Positions 6,772 to 13,935 of a stretch of DNA of 20,753 bases are shown piece by piece (the first letter of the stretch is position 1; every line of letters begins with the position of its first letter). A model generated the notes under the pieces. The model was not told where the DNA came from. It did no database searches and saw only the letters and a program-made list of their open reading frames with translations. The DNA lies in assembly GCA_035711465.1 (NCBI GenBank), contig DASTCC010000562.1, forward strand, positions 1 to 20,753, given 5' to 3'. A program made the position numbers and the translations under genes. This DNA is from DASTCC01 sp035711465. GTDB lineage: Bacteria > Acidobacteriota > Vicinamibacteria > Vicinamibacterales > SCN-69-37.

Positions 6772-9700
6772 CTATCGGCGAACCGGTCCGACGATCTCGT
6801 CGAGCCACGCCGAGAGGGTCGAGAACTGCAGCTCGGACGGCGGCACGTGTCCGCCCGGATAGGTGACGAGCGTCTTCGGACCGGGCAGCAGCTTGTAGAG
6901 GGGCTCGGCGTGCGATCGCAGCGGCGTGTCTTCGTCGTAGATGCCGTGCAGCATCAGCGTCGGGCGGTTGATGTGGGCGGCGAAGTTAATTGGGTTGGCC
7001 TCCGCCTTCACGGACTCGAGGCCTTTCGCCAGACCGCCGCCGACCAGCGCCACGGCCCGGTAGCGCGGCTCGACCGCGGCAAGAATCAACCCGAGCTGCG
7101 CGCCGGCGCTCGGGCCGAAGAACGCGAGCCGGGTCATGTCGAGGTCGGCGCGCGTCTGCATGTAGTCGAGCGCGCGTCTGAGGTCGGTGACTCTGCCGAC
7201 GATAAAGTCGAGGTACTCGACCGTGCGCAGGTCGATCGGATTCGCCGGCGCGCCCAGCCGCTCCGAGTAGCCGCGCAACACGACGCCGAACGCGGCGCGG
7301 CCGGACCTGATGAATGGCGCGAGCCGGTCCTCCATCGAGTCGGCCAGCGGACGCAGGCCGCCGGCGACGTCGCCGGCGGGGACGAGATGAATCACCTGCA
7401 GCGGCCGGGCGTGATGCGGCGGCAGGTACAGATAGATGATCGCCCGATCGCCGGCGCTGCCCGATCCGACGTAGGTGATCTTTTCCCGCCGCCAGTCGGG
7501 CGTCTCCTTCACTTCCTCGATCCGAATGTCGAGCGGTATCTGCGGATAGTCGTACGCCCGAGCCCAGGTTCGGAAGTCTTTCACCGCCGACGCGGTATAG
7601 GTCGGAATCTCGTCCGTGATCTCGATGCGTTCGGAGCCCTGGTCGCCGGTGCGTCCAGGCGCGTTCATCGCGCAGCGGAAGCCGATCTTGTTGGAGCTGT
7701 AGAAGCCGGGCAGCATCGGGAACTGCGAGAACGTGTAGGTCGGATCGCCGAAGGCGCCGCCCGTGGCCAGCCGGCCCTCGGAGGTGTCGTTCAGCGTCCA
7801 CTCGGCGACGTTGCCGGCCATGTGGTACGCCCCGAACGGACTCATGCCGAACTCCATGCTCGTCACCGGCGCGGTGCCGTTGTTGGCGAAGTTCGCGTGA
7901 TGGGCGAGCGTGTTGCCCGGATAGAACGCGCCCCAGGGCATGTAGTTGACGATGCCGGTCTGCATGCCGTTGCGCGCCGCCTTCTCCCATTGAAAAACGG
8001 TCGGCAGCACTTTGCCGCGAAACGCCGCGTAGGCGGCTGCCTCGTACCAGCTGACGTCGGTCACCGGATGATCGGCCTTGCCCTCGGGCACCTGCTGGTC
8101 GCTCCAGCCGCGCGGCCCGGGCAGCCCTGTGCGATCGACGAAACGCTTGATCGCCGTCTCCCAAGGCGCGACGCCGCCGCGCTCGTCGACGAACGGGTGG
8201 CGCCAGTACTCCGGCTTGAGGTAGCCGCCGGCGGCGATGAACTCCCTGAAGTCCCGGTTGCTGACTTCGTACTTGTCGATGAAGTAGTCCTGCAGCTCGA
8301 CGCGGCGATCGGTCGGCCGCGACGAGCCGACGAGCCGATACCCTCCGCCGGGCACGAGCACCATGCCCGCGGGCATGTCCGTCGCGGCGATCAGCCGCTG
8401 CGTGATATCCGCGGGCGGCGGCGACACGAATAGACGGCCGGCGTGGAGATACGCACTGGAGATCGTGCGTTCCACCGGCGCGTAGCCTTCCTTTTCGATC
8501 GCCAACACGTACTCGCCGCGGGCGACGCGGAGGCTCTCGATCGGCGTCACACCAGCAAGCTGCCGCGCCGGCAGATTGCCCGAGGCATCGAGCCGGAACG
8601 GTTTGAGGAAGACCTGCGCGCCTGCGGGCTCGCTCTTGACCGCGATCGTGACCGCGACCCGGCCCATCAGGCCGGCGAGCGTGGGATCGGTGCCGAGCGA
8701 CCGCTCCGCCTGGACCGCGAGATCGTAGGCTTCGAAGAAGCGGCCCTCATCTGCGAGCCGCGAGATCTGCGGCAGGCTGTCGCGCGCGGCGCTGGCCGCC
8801 GAGGCACGCCAGGCGTACCACCCGCCCAGTCCAGCGGCGATCACGAAGGCCGCTGCGGCGATCGGCCAGAGGCGCGACCGTTCGAGGGCCGGCGCGGCGG
8901 CGGCGACGCCGGACGACGCGGAGGCGCTGCGGCCGAGCCGGCGCTGGAATTCGTGCTCGTCGCGCAGCGTCCTCAGGTCGACGAGCAGATCGTCGGCCGT
9001 CTGGTACCGATCGGCGGCATCCTTCCTCAGACACTTGCCGATGATCCGCACGAGCTCCGGCGGCGCATCCGATCGCAGCCCGGGGAGCGGCGGCGGTTCG
9101 CCCGTGAGGATCGCCGACGCCGTCGCCGCGCTGTTCTTCTCGACGAACGGCCGGCGTCCCGACACCGATTCGTAGAGCAGCACGCCGAGGCTGAAGATGT
9201 CCGTCCGGGCGTCGAGCGCATCGCCGCGGACCTGCTCCGGCGACATGTAGGGCAGGGTGCCGATGACGGCGCCGGGCGAGCTCAGCAGCGACTGCGTTGC
9301 CGTCGCCGCGTCGACCGTGCTCGCCTCTTCGACGAGCTTCGCCAGGCCGAAGTCGAGCACGACCGCGTGGCCGCGCGGTGTCACCATCACGTTCGAGGGC
9401 TTGACGTCACGATGCACGATCCCGCGCGCGTGCGCGGCGGCGAGCGCGTCGGCGATGTCGGTGGCGATGGTCAGGATCTCGCGCCATTCGAGCTGCGAGC
9501 GTTTCAGCCGCGCGTCGAGCGTCTCGCCCTCGACGAGCTGCATGGCGATGAAGCGCTGTCCCTGCTCCTCGCCGACGTCGTAGATGGCGCAGATGTGCGG
9601 GTGATCGAGCGTCGCCGCGGCGCGCGCCTCACGCAGGAGCCGCTTGCGCGCGTGCTCGTCGCTGGTCGTGTCCGGCGGCAGGATCTTGAGCGCGACCCGG

Positions 9701-9807
9701 CGGCCGAGCTCGGTGTCTTCGGCGACGTAGACCTCCGCCATCCCGCCCGCGCCGAGCGGGCTGAGGATCGCGTAGCGGCCGAGGCGGCTGCCTGGGGTCA
9801 TCGCCAT
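6772..9807 (-). CDS. Four-domain fusion: Ser/Thr kinase, PEGA-like, SUMF1/FGE-like and alpha/beta-hydrolase
   Basis: A 1011-aa protein. The Hanks-type kinase spans about 11-280 with Lys41, VHRDVKPSN (131-139), LDFGLAKL (151-158) and MSPEQ (188-192), all intact. A membrane helix at 313-333 puts the rest outside. Residues about 388-450 look like a PEGA domain (SEPAGAQVFL, IEKEGYAPV). Residues about 479-713 are a SUMF1/formylglycine-generating-like domain (GMVLVPGG, FIDKYEVSNRDF, PVTDVSWYEA, MAGNVAEW, IGFRCAMN). It has only the structural Cys712 and lacks the paired catalytic cysteines, so it is probably not a formylglycine generator. Residues about 735-1011 are an alpha/beta-hydrolase with GPSAG (898-902, Ser900), Asp958 or Asp960 in YDEDTP, and His987 in YPGGHVPP. 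ATG at 9807 or 9801 are both possible; neither has a Shine-Dalgarno. The likely role is a sensor or signalling receptor with an exported hydrolytic output. Confidence 0.9.
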   Translation of the reverse strand: MAMTPGSRLGRYAILSPLGAGGMAEVYVAEDTELGRRVALKILPPDTTSDEHARKRLLREARAAATLDHPHICAIYDVGEEQGQRFIAMQLVEGETLDARLKRSQLEWREILTIATDIADALAAAHARGIVHRDVKPSNVMVTPRGHAVVLDFGLAKLVEEASTVDAATATQSLLSSPGAVIGTLPYMSPEQVRGDALDARTDIFSLGVLLYESVSGRRPFVEKNSAATASAILTGEPPPLPGLRSDAPPELVRIIGKCLRKDAADRYQTADDLLVDLRTLRDEHEFQRRLGRSASASSGVAAAAPALERSRLWPIAAAAFVIAAGLGGWYAWRASAASAARDSLPQISRLADEGRFFEAYDLAVQAERSLGTDPTLAGLMGRVAVTIAVKSEPAGAQVFLKPFRLDASGNLPARQLAGVTPIESLRVARGEYVLAIEKEGYAPVERTISSAYLHAGRLFVSPPPADITQRLIAATDMPAGMVLVPGGGYRLVGSSRPTDRRVELQDYFIDKYEVSNRDFREFIAAGGYLKPEYWRHPFVDERGGVAPWETAIKRFVDRTGLPGPRGWSDQQVPEGKADHPVTDVSWYEAAAYAAFRGKVLPTVFQWEKAARNGMQTGIVNYMPWGAFYPGNTLAHHANFANNGTAPVTSMEFGMSPFGAYHMAGNVAEWTLNDTSEGRLATGGAFGDPTYTFSQFPMLPGFYSSNKIGFRCAMNAPGRTGDQGSERIEITDEIPTYTASAVKDFRTWARAYDYPQIPLDIRIEEVKETPDWRREKITYVGSGSAGDRAIIYLYLPPHHARPLQVIHLVPAGDVAGGLRPLADSMEDRLAPFIRSGRAAFGVVLRGYSERLGAPANPIDLRTVEYLDFIVGRVTDLRRALDYMQTRADLDMTRLAFFGPSAGAQLGLILAAVEPRYRAVALVGGGLAKGLESVKAEANPINFAAHINRPTLMLHGIYDEDTPLRSHAEPLYKLLPGPKTLVTYPGGHVPPSELQFSTLSAWLDEIVGPVRR

Positions 9808-9844
9808 CGGGGGACAGCGTCACGATACACCGGGATCCGCCCGT

Positions 9845-9886
9845 CATTTCATACGAGCCGAGTCGGGCGCCCGCACCGAGCGGCAT
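9845..9886 (-). pseudogene. Start fragment of a Ser/Thr kinase gene
   Basis: ATG at 9884-9886 begins MPLGAGARLGSYEM, which parallels the first 14 residues of the intact kinase at 12904 (MSLLPGARLGTYEI) in protein and DNA. The frame then leaves kinase sequence with no glycine loop or lysine, and the intact fusion kinase begins 37 bp further on. It starts 4 nt after the stop of another kinase remnant. It is probably the surviving first codons of a deleted tandem kinase gene. Confidence 0.6.
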
Positions 9887-9890
9887 GACG

Positions 9891-9950
9891 TCACCGCACT
9901 CCCGTAAGCAGCACGAGATTGCTCGTCATCGTTTCTCGTGCGACGAGGAG
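9891..9950 (-). pseudogene. C-terminal fragment of a TolB-type kinase (duplicate of the 10265 gene end)
   Basis: The minus-strand frame ends VARETMTSNLVLLTGVR-stop, almost the same as the last residues of the kinase-TolB protein at 10265-12904. At DNA level 9888-9950 matches 10262-10324 at 58 of 63 positions, extending 3 nt past the stop. Homology ends abruptly at 9950, where sequence from the transhydrogenase 3' end begins. It is a gene remnant from local duplication followed by deletion. Confidence 0.75.
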
Positions 9951-9998
9951 AGCTACAAGGACACGGCCGACGAATGCCTGGCGGCGGTGCGGGAATGA
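9948..9998 (+). pseudogene. C-terminal fragment of a second sthA-like gene
   Basis: The plus-strand frame reads ESYKDTADECLAAVRE-stop, matching the transhydrogenase C-terminus ESYKYAAYECLAALRE-stop at 6616. DNA 9948-9999 matches 6566-6617 at 47 of 52 positions. The first three bases, GAG (9948-9950), are shared with the adjoining kinase remnant and form a 3-nt microhomology at the junction. No other part of a transhydrogenase is present here. It is the end of a deleted paralogue or a piece captured during rearrangement. Confidence 0.75.
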
Positions 9999-10001
9999 CG
10001 T

Positions 10002-10261
10002 TCAGCGCGCCGCGCCTGCCCAGCTCACGATCACCGTCAGCTTCGGCGCCAGCGCCTCGGCGTCGAGGGCCCTCGCGACCAGAAAGCGCTTGCCATCGTG
10101 TCGCGATCGCAGCAGCAGCGCGTTGGCCAACGAAAACAACGGCACCGCCTTGCCCAGCGTCGGGGCGTTGCCCGCACCGTCGAAGGCGACCGCCACGACC
10201 TCGCCCGGGGGCGCAGAAAGGTAGATCTCCTTGCTGTCCGCACGCCCGGACGGAGCGGCAT
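10002..10261 (-). pseudogene. Internally deleted kinase-TolB gene: start codons fused to the C-terminus
   Basis: ATG at 10259-10261, 3 nt after the stop of the upstream kinase gene, begins MPLRPGVR like the other kinase starts (MSLLPGAR, MPLGAGAR). Homology to kinase ends after about eight codons. The downstream part, in another frame, reads KEIYLSAPPGEVVAVAF, then GKAVPLFS, DGKRFLVAR and LTVIVSWAG before a stop at 10002-10004. This is the usual closing part of acidobacterial kinase-TolB propellers (PLF, DGQRFLV, ITVVLNW, from memory). The middle of the gene, including the whole kinase domain, is missing. It is judged a deletion remnant and not a functional gene. Confidence 0.65.
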
Positions 10262-10264
10262 ACG

Positions 10265-12904
10265 TCACCGCACTCCGGTGAGCAGCACGAGATTGCTCGT
10301 GATCGTTTCCCGCGCGACGAGGAGTTGCTTGCCGTCCGGCGACCACGCGAATCGGCTGAGATTCCCCTGCGCGAACGAGGTCAGCTGGCGCGGTGCGCTC
10401 CCGTCGATCGGCAGGACCCAGATGTTCGCGCGTGAGGGGTCGATGAAGGCGAGGCCCCGGCCGTCCGGTGTCCAGGCGTAGTCGCCGTGCGTCGCAGTCA
10501 CCGGCAGCTCCTGGATCGGATCGCCGCCCTCAGCGGCGAAGATGTACACCCGCTCGGCCAGGTTGGATCGCACCGCCACGCGCCGGCCATCGCGAGAGAT
10601 GGCGGCGCCGTTGTCCAGGACCTGAGCGAACTGGCGCGTGGCCCCGGTGGCGAGATCGAGCACCCACGTCGCCTGCGTGCCCGATTGCGACGAACGGTAG
10701 AACAGCCGCGATCCGTCGGGCGTGATCTGGGAATAGGAGCCGGAGAAGTCTGCGGCCAGGCGGCTGGCGCGGCTGCCATCCGCGTTGGCGCGCCAGAGCT
10801 CGTTGCCAATCTTGAGGAACGCGATGGTCGTGCCGTCGAGCGTGGCGCTGGGGAGGACGCCGCCGGGGATGATCATCTGCGTGGCGCCGGTCTCCACGTC
10901 GGCGGACCAGAGGCCGAAGCCGCCGACGAGCGCCGCACCATAGAGCACACGCGACGGTCCGGACCAGGTCATGCCGTTGACGACTGAAGGCAGGTCGCCT
11001 CCAATCCGCCGCTCGCCTCGTCCGGTCGCATCCGCGATCCAGAGGCTGGTCCTCGCCTCGGACCGCGTCGTGACGAGCGCGTCGCCGCCGAGGCTCGCCC
11101 CGCCGTAGCTCGCCAGGTCGTTGGTCAGTTTCACCTGTCGGCCATCGGCGAAATCGATCCGCACCGCTTGTGACGGCGTGCCGACTTCGGCCGACAGCGT
11201 CGCGAAGGTCGAACGGCCGTCGGGCGTGACGACGAAGCCCATCCGCGAGTTGGGTCCGCCCGTGCCGGGCGGGAACTGGTACAGCAGCTTCTCCGCGCCG
11301 GTTTCCACGTCCACACCCAGGGCCTGCACTCCGGGCAGCTCGGCCTCGTCCGTCGCGAGCACGGCGATCGTCTTTCCGTCCTCGATCCAGATCGGACGAA
11401 CGTCGGGACGCGAGAGCAGCGTGAGCGTGTAGTACCGCTTCGGCAGCCGCCGAGACGCGACCACGCGCGGATTGGATCCATCGCCGGCGGCGACGACGAG
11501 CTGCCGCTCTGCGCTGTTCGGCCCCACGTTGACCATGTAGGCCATGCGGGTGCCGTCCGGCGACCAGCCGGGTGCGCTCATCGCCCGCTCGACGATCCGG
11601 CGCGGCGCGCCGCCGAGCAACGGCACGCGCCACATCTCCCATTGCGGCGCCTGGAGTTTGATGAAGTCGACGAAGCTGCCGTCCGGCGTGACCGTGAGCG
11701 CGGGGAAATTGGCCGCCATCGGCGGCACGATCTGGACCGTGCTGCCGCTGGCGACCTGGTGCACCCAGAGGCTCGACCCGTCGGGGCCGAGCTGGACGTA
11801 GGCGACGTAGCGGCCGTCAGGCGAGATCGCGGCCGCGGCGACGTTGCCCGAGGTGGTGAGCGGCCTCAGCACGACGTTGCCAGCCGGCGTCGCTGGCGGC
11901 GGCGTCCGGTTCCACAGGCTGACGGCGATCGCGATCGCGGCGATCGCGATCGCGCCGGCGCCGAGGGCGATCCAGGACGTCGCCCGCAAGCGGCGATCGT
12001 GAGCCGCCGGCGCGACGGTCGGCGCCGCGGCAAGCTCGCCGGAGTCGAGCGACGCCTTCAGCTCCTCGAGGTCGTTGCGCAGATCCTTGGCGGTCTGATA
12101 GCGGCGCTCCGGGTCCTTGGCGAGCGCGCGCTTGACGATGCGTCCGAGATCGCGCGGCAGCCCGGGGTTGATCTCGGTCACCGGCTTCGGCGTGTCCTTC
12201 ACGATCGACGAGATGATCGAGATGCTGGTGTCGCCGGTGAACGGCCGGCGGCCCGTCGCCATCTCGTAGAGCAGCACGCCGAGCGAGAAGAGATCGGATC
12301 GCGCGTCGATCGCCTTGCCTTCGGCCTGCTCCGGCGACATGTAGGCAACGGTGCCGAGGATGCGTCCTTCGCCGGTGGCGATCGCGGTCGGCAGCCCGGT
12401 GACGCCGTCGCCGGCGAGCGCGCCGCCGCCGACCTTGGCCAGGCCGAAGTCGAGGACTTTGACCCGGCCGTTCGCAGCGACCATGACGTTGGCCGGCTTG
12501 AGATCGCGATGCGTGATGCCCTTGTCGTGCGCCGCGGCCATCGCGTCGACGATCGGGATCGCGATCGCCAGCAGTTTCGAGAGCGGCATGCCGCTCGACG
12601 TGATCGCGTTCGTCAGCGTTTCGCCCTCGACCAGCTCCATCGTCATGAACGACACGCCGTCGACGTTCTCGACGGAGTGGATGGTAACGATGCCAGGGTG
12701 ATTCAGCGCGGCGACCGCTTTGGCTTCACGTTCGAAGCGCTCGCGGCGTTCGGGGTCGTCGCTGACGTCGCGCGGCAGCACCTTCACCGCGACCAGGCGG
12801 TCGAGGCGAGTGTCGCGGGCCCTGTAGACGACGCCCATGCCGCCTTCGCCAATGGCAGCGACGATTTCGTACGTACCGAGCCGGGCGCCAGGGAGAAGCG
12901 ACAT
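10265..12904 (-). CDS. Membrane-anchored Ser/Thr kinase with extracytoplasmic TolB-like beta-propeller
   Basis: An 879-aa Hanks-type kinase. The catalytic domain covers about 11-285: glycine loop IGEGGMGVVY (18-27), Lys41, THRDLKPAN (131-139), LDFGLAKV (151-158) and YMSPEQ (188-193). All catalytic residues are present. A single membrane helix (about 311-331) is followed by about 540 residues of propeller repeats of PD40/TolB type, seen as SPDGRYVAYV (361-370) and later SPDGTRMAYM, TPDGRGLAFI and SPDGKQLLVA. This layout is common in Acidobacteriota and suggests a receptor that reads an envelope ligand and phosphorylates cytoplasmic targets. Ligand and targets are unknown. There is no clear Shine-Dalgarno before the ATG at 12904; a TAAACT hexamer ends 12 nt upstream and could be a -10 box. 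It heads a row of kinase genes and kinase remnants on the same strand. Confidence 0.93.
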   Translation of the reverse strand: MSLLPGARLGTYEIVAAIGEGGMGVVYRARDTRLDRLVAVKVLPRDVSDDPERRERFEREAKAVAALNHPGIVTIHSVENVDGVSFMTMELVEGETLTNAITSSGMPLSKLLAIAIPIVDAMAAAHDKGITHRDLKPANVMVAANGRVKVLDFGLAKVGGGALAGDGVTGLPTAIATGEGRILGTVAYMSPEQAEGKAIDARSDLFSLGVLLYEMATGRRPFTGDTSISIISSIVKDTPKPVTEINPGLPRDLGRIVKRALAKDPERRYQTAKDLRNDLEELKASLDSGELAAAPTVAPAAHDRRLRATSWIALGAGAIAIAAIAIAVSLWNRTPPPATPAGNVVLRPLTTSGNVAAAAISPDGRYVAYVQLGPDGSSLWVHQVASGSTVQIVPPMAANFPALTVTPDGSFVDFIKLQAPQWEMWRVPLLGGAPRRIVERAMSAPGWSPDGTRMAYMVNVGPNSAERQLVVAAGDGSNPRVVASRRLPKRYYTLTLLSRPDVRPIWIEDGKTIAVLATDEAELPGVQALGVDVETGAEKLLYQFPPGTGGPNSRMGFVVTPDGRSTFATLSAEVGTPSQAVRIDFADGRQVKLTNDLASYGGASLGGDALVTTRSEARTSLWIADATGRGERRIGGDLPSVVNGMTWSGPSRVLYGAALVGGFGLWSADVETGATQMIIPGGVLPSATLDGTTIAFLKIGNELWRANADGSRASRLAADFSGSYSQITPDGSRLFYRSSQSGTQATWVLDLATGATRQFAQVLDNGAAISRDGRRVAVRSNLAERVYIFAAEGGDPIQELPVTATHGDYAWTPDGRGLAFIDPSRANIWVLPIDGSAPRQLTSFAQGNLSRFAWSPDGKQLLVARETITSNLVLLTGVR

Positions 12905-12923
12905 CGCGTCGGCCAGAGTTTAC

Positions 12924-13064
12924 CCTCACGGCCTCCAGCAGCCTTACGTGTTTCGCTTCTTCAATGCCTGCCGTGAGGCCCGAGCGGGACGTCCTGAGTA
13001 CCTTGCGGAGCTGGAACGGCAGATGGTCGACGCCCTCGGACTGGAACCCGTCGTCACGCCGTAG
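12924..13064 (+). pseudogene. Unidentified ORF fragment ending VDALGLEPVVTP
   Basis: A plus-strand frame open through this region reads YVFRFFNACREARAGRPEYL and ends LERQMVDALGLEPVVTP-stop at 13062-13064. It has normal amino-acid composition and less GC-rich third positions than its neighbours, which argues against chance. The only in-frame ATG (12837) lies inside the antisense of the kinase gene, so a genuine start is missing. It looks like the C-terminal tail of a lost gene, but the family was not recognised. An 8-bp inverted repeat, CCTCACGG (12924-12931) and CCGTGAGG (12971-12978), lies within it. Confidence 0.35.
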
Positions 13065-13074
13065 AGTCGCCGGG

Positions 13075-13497
13075 CTATTTCGCCGCCTTCTTGAAGAATA
13101 GTTTCTTCGGGCCGCGCGGGGTGTTCAGGTCGATCACCAGCCAGGCGCCGTCGCGCGAGAACGAGATGGTGTCGGGCCCGCGCTGTGTCGTGACCGTGGC
13201 GTCGAGTGTCGCGCCGCGCCAGGCCGCTTGCGCCTTGCCGCCGTTCGGCAGCATCGTCTCGGTGCCGTCGAGCTTGAAGGCCGTCACCCGCGCGGTCTCG
13301 CTGCCGAACCTGGCGGTGAAGTCCGTCGCGGTCATCGTCAGCGCGACGACGGCCGGATCTTCGGCGCCGCCGCTCTTGTCGGCGTCGATCACCCAGGTCC
13401 CGGCCAAGTCCTTGCTGCGATCGCTGGTCTGCGCCAGCGTCGCCGCCGCGGCGCAGGCAACGGCGATCGCCAGGCTCGAGATCAGGCGTCGGGTCAT
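13075..13497 (-). CDS. Small exported protein of unknown function
   Basis: A 140-aa protein. The start at 13497 is chosen because GAGGTG (13503-13508) lies 5 nt upstream and an N-terminal signal peptide follows (MTRRLISSLAIAVACAAAATLAQ, cleavage near residue 23). The mature part begins with LAGTWVIDADKSGG and alternates short beta-strand-like stretches (VVALTMTATDF, ARVTAFKLDG, ATLDATVTTQ, DTISFSRDGAWLVID). This resembles small lipocalin-like or META-like beta-barrels that open with a G-x-W motif, but no family can be named. It ends in a basic tail, PKKLFFKKAAK. It is transcribed away from the PadR unit, with 126 bp between the starts. Confidence 0.8.
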   Translation of the reverse strand: MTRRLISSLAIAVACAAAATLAQTSDRSKDLAGTWVIDADKSGGAEDPAVVALTMTATDFTARFGSETARVTAFKLDGTETMLPNGGKAQAAWRGATLDATVTTQRGPDTISFSRDGAWLVIDLNTPRGPKKLFFKKAAK

Positions 13498-13576
13498 CTG
13501 CGCACCTCGCTGCCACCGCAGCCTAGCACGGGCCTGACGCCGCGGCCGTCCGGTTCCGGGCATCGCCTCGCCCAGA

Positions 13577-13614
13577 TTGATCTCTGGAGAGATTGATATC
13601 TATAGAGATATAAT
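13577..13614 (+). promoter_or_regulatory. AT-rich PadR promoter island with two palindromes and a -10 box
   Basis: In a strongly GC-rich window this stretch is AT-rich. ATCTCT-GG-AGAGAT (13580-13593) and ATATCT-ATAG-AGATAT (13596-13611) are two adjacent palindromes, probably operators, with autoregulation by the PadR protein as the simplest model. A candidate promoter is TTGATC (13577-13582) with TATAGA (13601-13606) at an 18-bp spacing. A perfect TATAAT at 13609-13614 would instead start transcription within a few bases of the ATG (13624), giving a leaderless message, which agrees with the weak Shine-Dalgarno. Confidence 0.65.
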
Positions 13615-13623
13615 CCGGCGGCG

Positions 13624-13935
13624 ATGTCACCGATCTGGTTCCAGATCCTGCTGGCGCTGGCCGATCACGACCTGCACGGCGTCGGCATCATGCACGAGGT
13701 GCTCGAGCGCACCGGCGGCGCGATGCGGCTGTGGCCGGCGATGCTCTACCGCAACCTGCACAAGCTCGTCGCCGACGGGTTGATCACCGAGGTCCCGGCG
13801 CCGGCGGCGATGGCCGGCAGCCCGCGCTATTTCCGGATCACCGCGGCCGGCAAGCGGGCCTGCACCGCCGAAGCGCGGCGGCTCGCGGCCTTCGTCGACG
13901 CCGCCCGCGACAAGCGGCTGCTGAAGAGACCATAG
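13624..13935 (+). CDS. PadR-family transcriptional regulator
   Basis: A 103-aa winged-helix protein, the normal length for PadR subfamily 2. The DNA-binding domain covers about residues 5-80: FQILLALADHDLHGVGI, then LWPAMLYRNLHKLVADGLI, the recognition-helix region, where most PadR proteins have a G-x-x-Y-x-x-L-x-x-L pattern, then the beta-wing RYFRITAAGKRA. The short C-terminal helix is the dimerisation segment. In Acidobacteriota PadR genes very often precede ADOP permeases, as here. Its stop TAG shares a base with the permease GTG start (TAGTG), so the two are translationally coupled. It probably represses its own promoter through the palindromes just upstream. The effector is unknown. Confidence 0.92.
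   Translation: MSPIWFQILLALADHDLHGVGIMHEVLERTGGAMRLWPAMLYRNLHKLVADGLITEVPAPAAMAGSPRYFRITAAGKRACTAEARRLAAFVDAARDKRLLKRP

Noticed and set aside
7650..8380. Active formylglycine-generating enzyme within the kinase fusion
   Set aside because: The SUMF1 fold is clear, but the paired catalytic cysteines are missing and only the Cys of the GFRC motif is present. No sulfatase gene is in the window.
6724..9888. Two long plus-strand frames (569 and 481 codons) opposite the kinase fusion
   Set aside because: The minus-strand protein has intact kinase, SUMF1 and hydrolase motifs. The plus frames show no motif and have biased composition.
11930..11962. Repeated GCGATCGC words resembling HIP1 elements
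   Set aside because: They encode the Ala-Ile alternation of the kinase membrane helix and are explained by codon choice in high-GC DNA.
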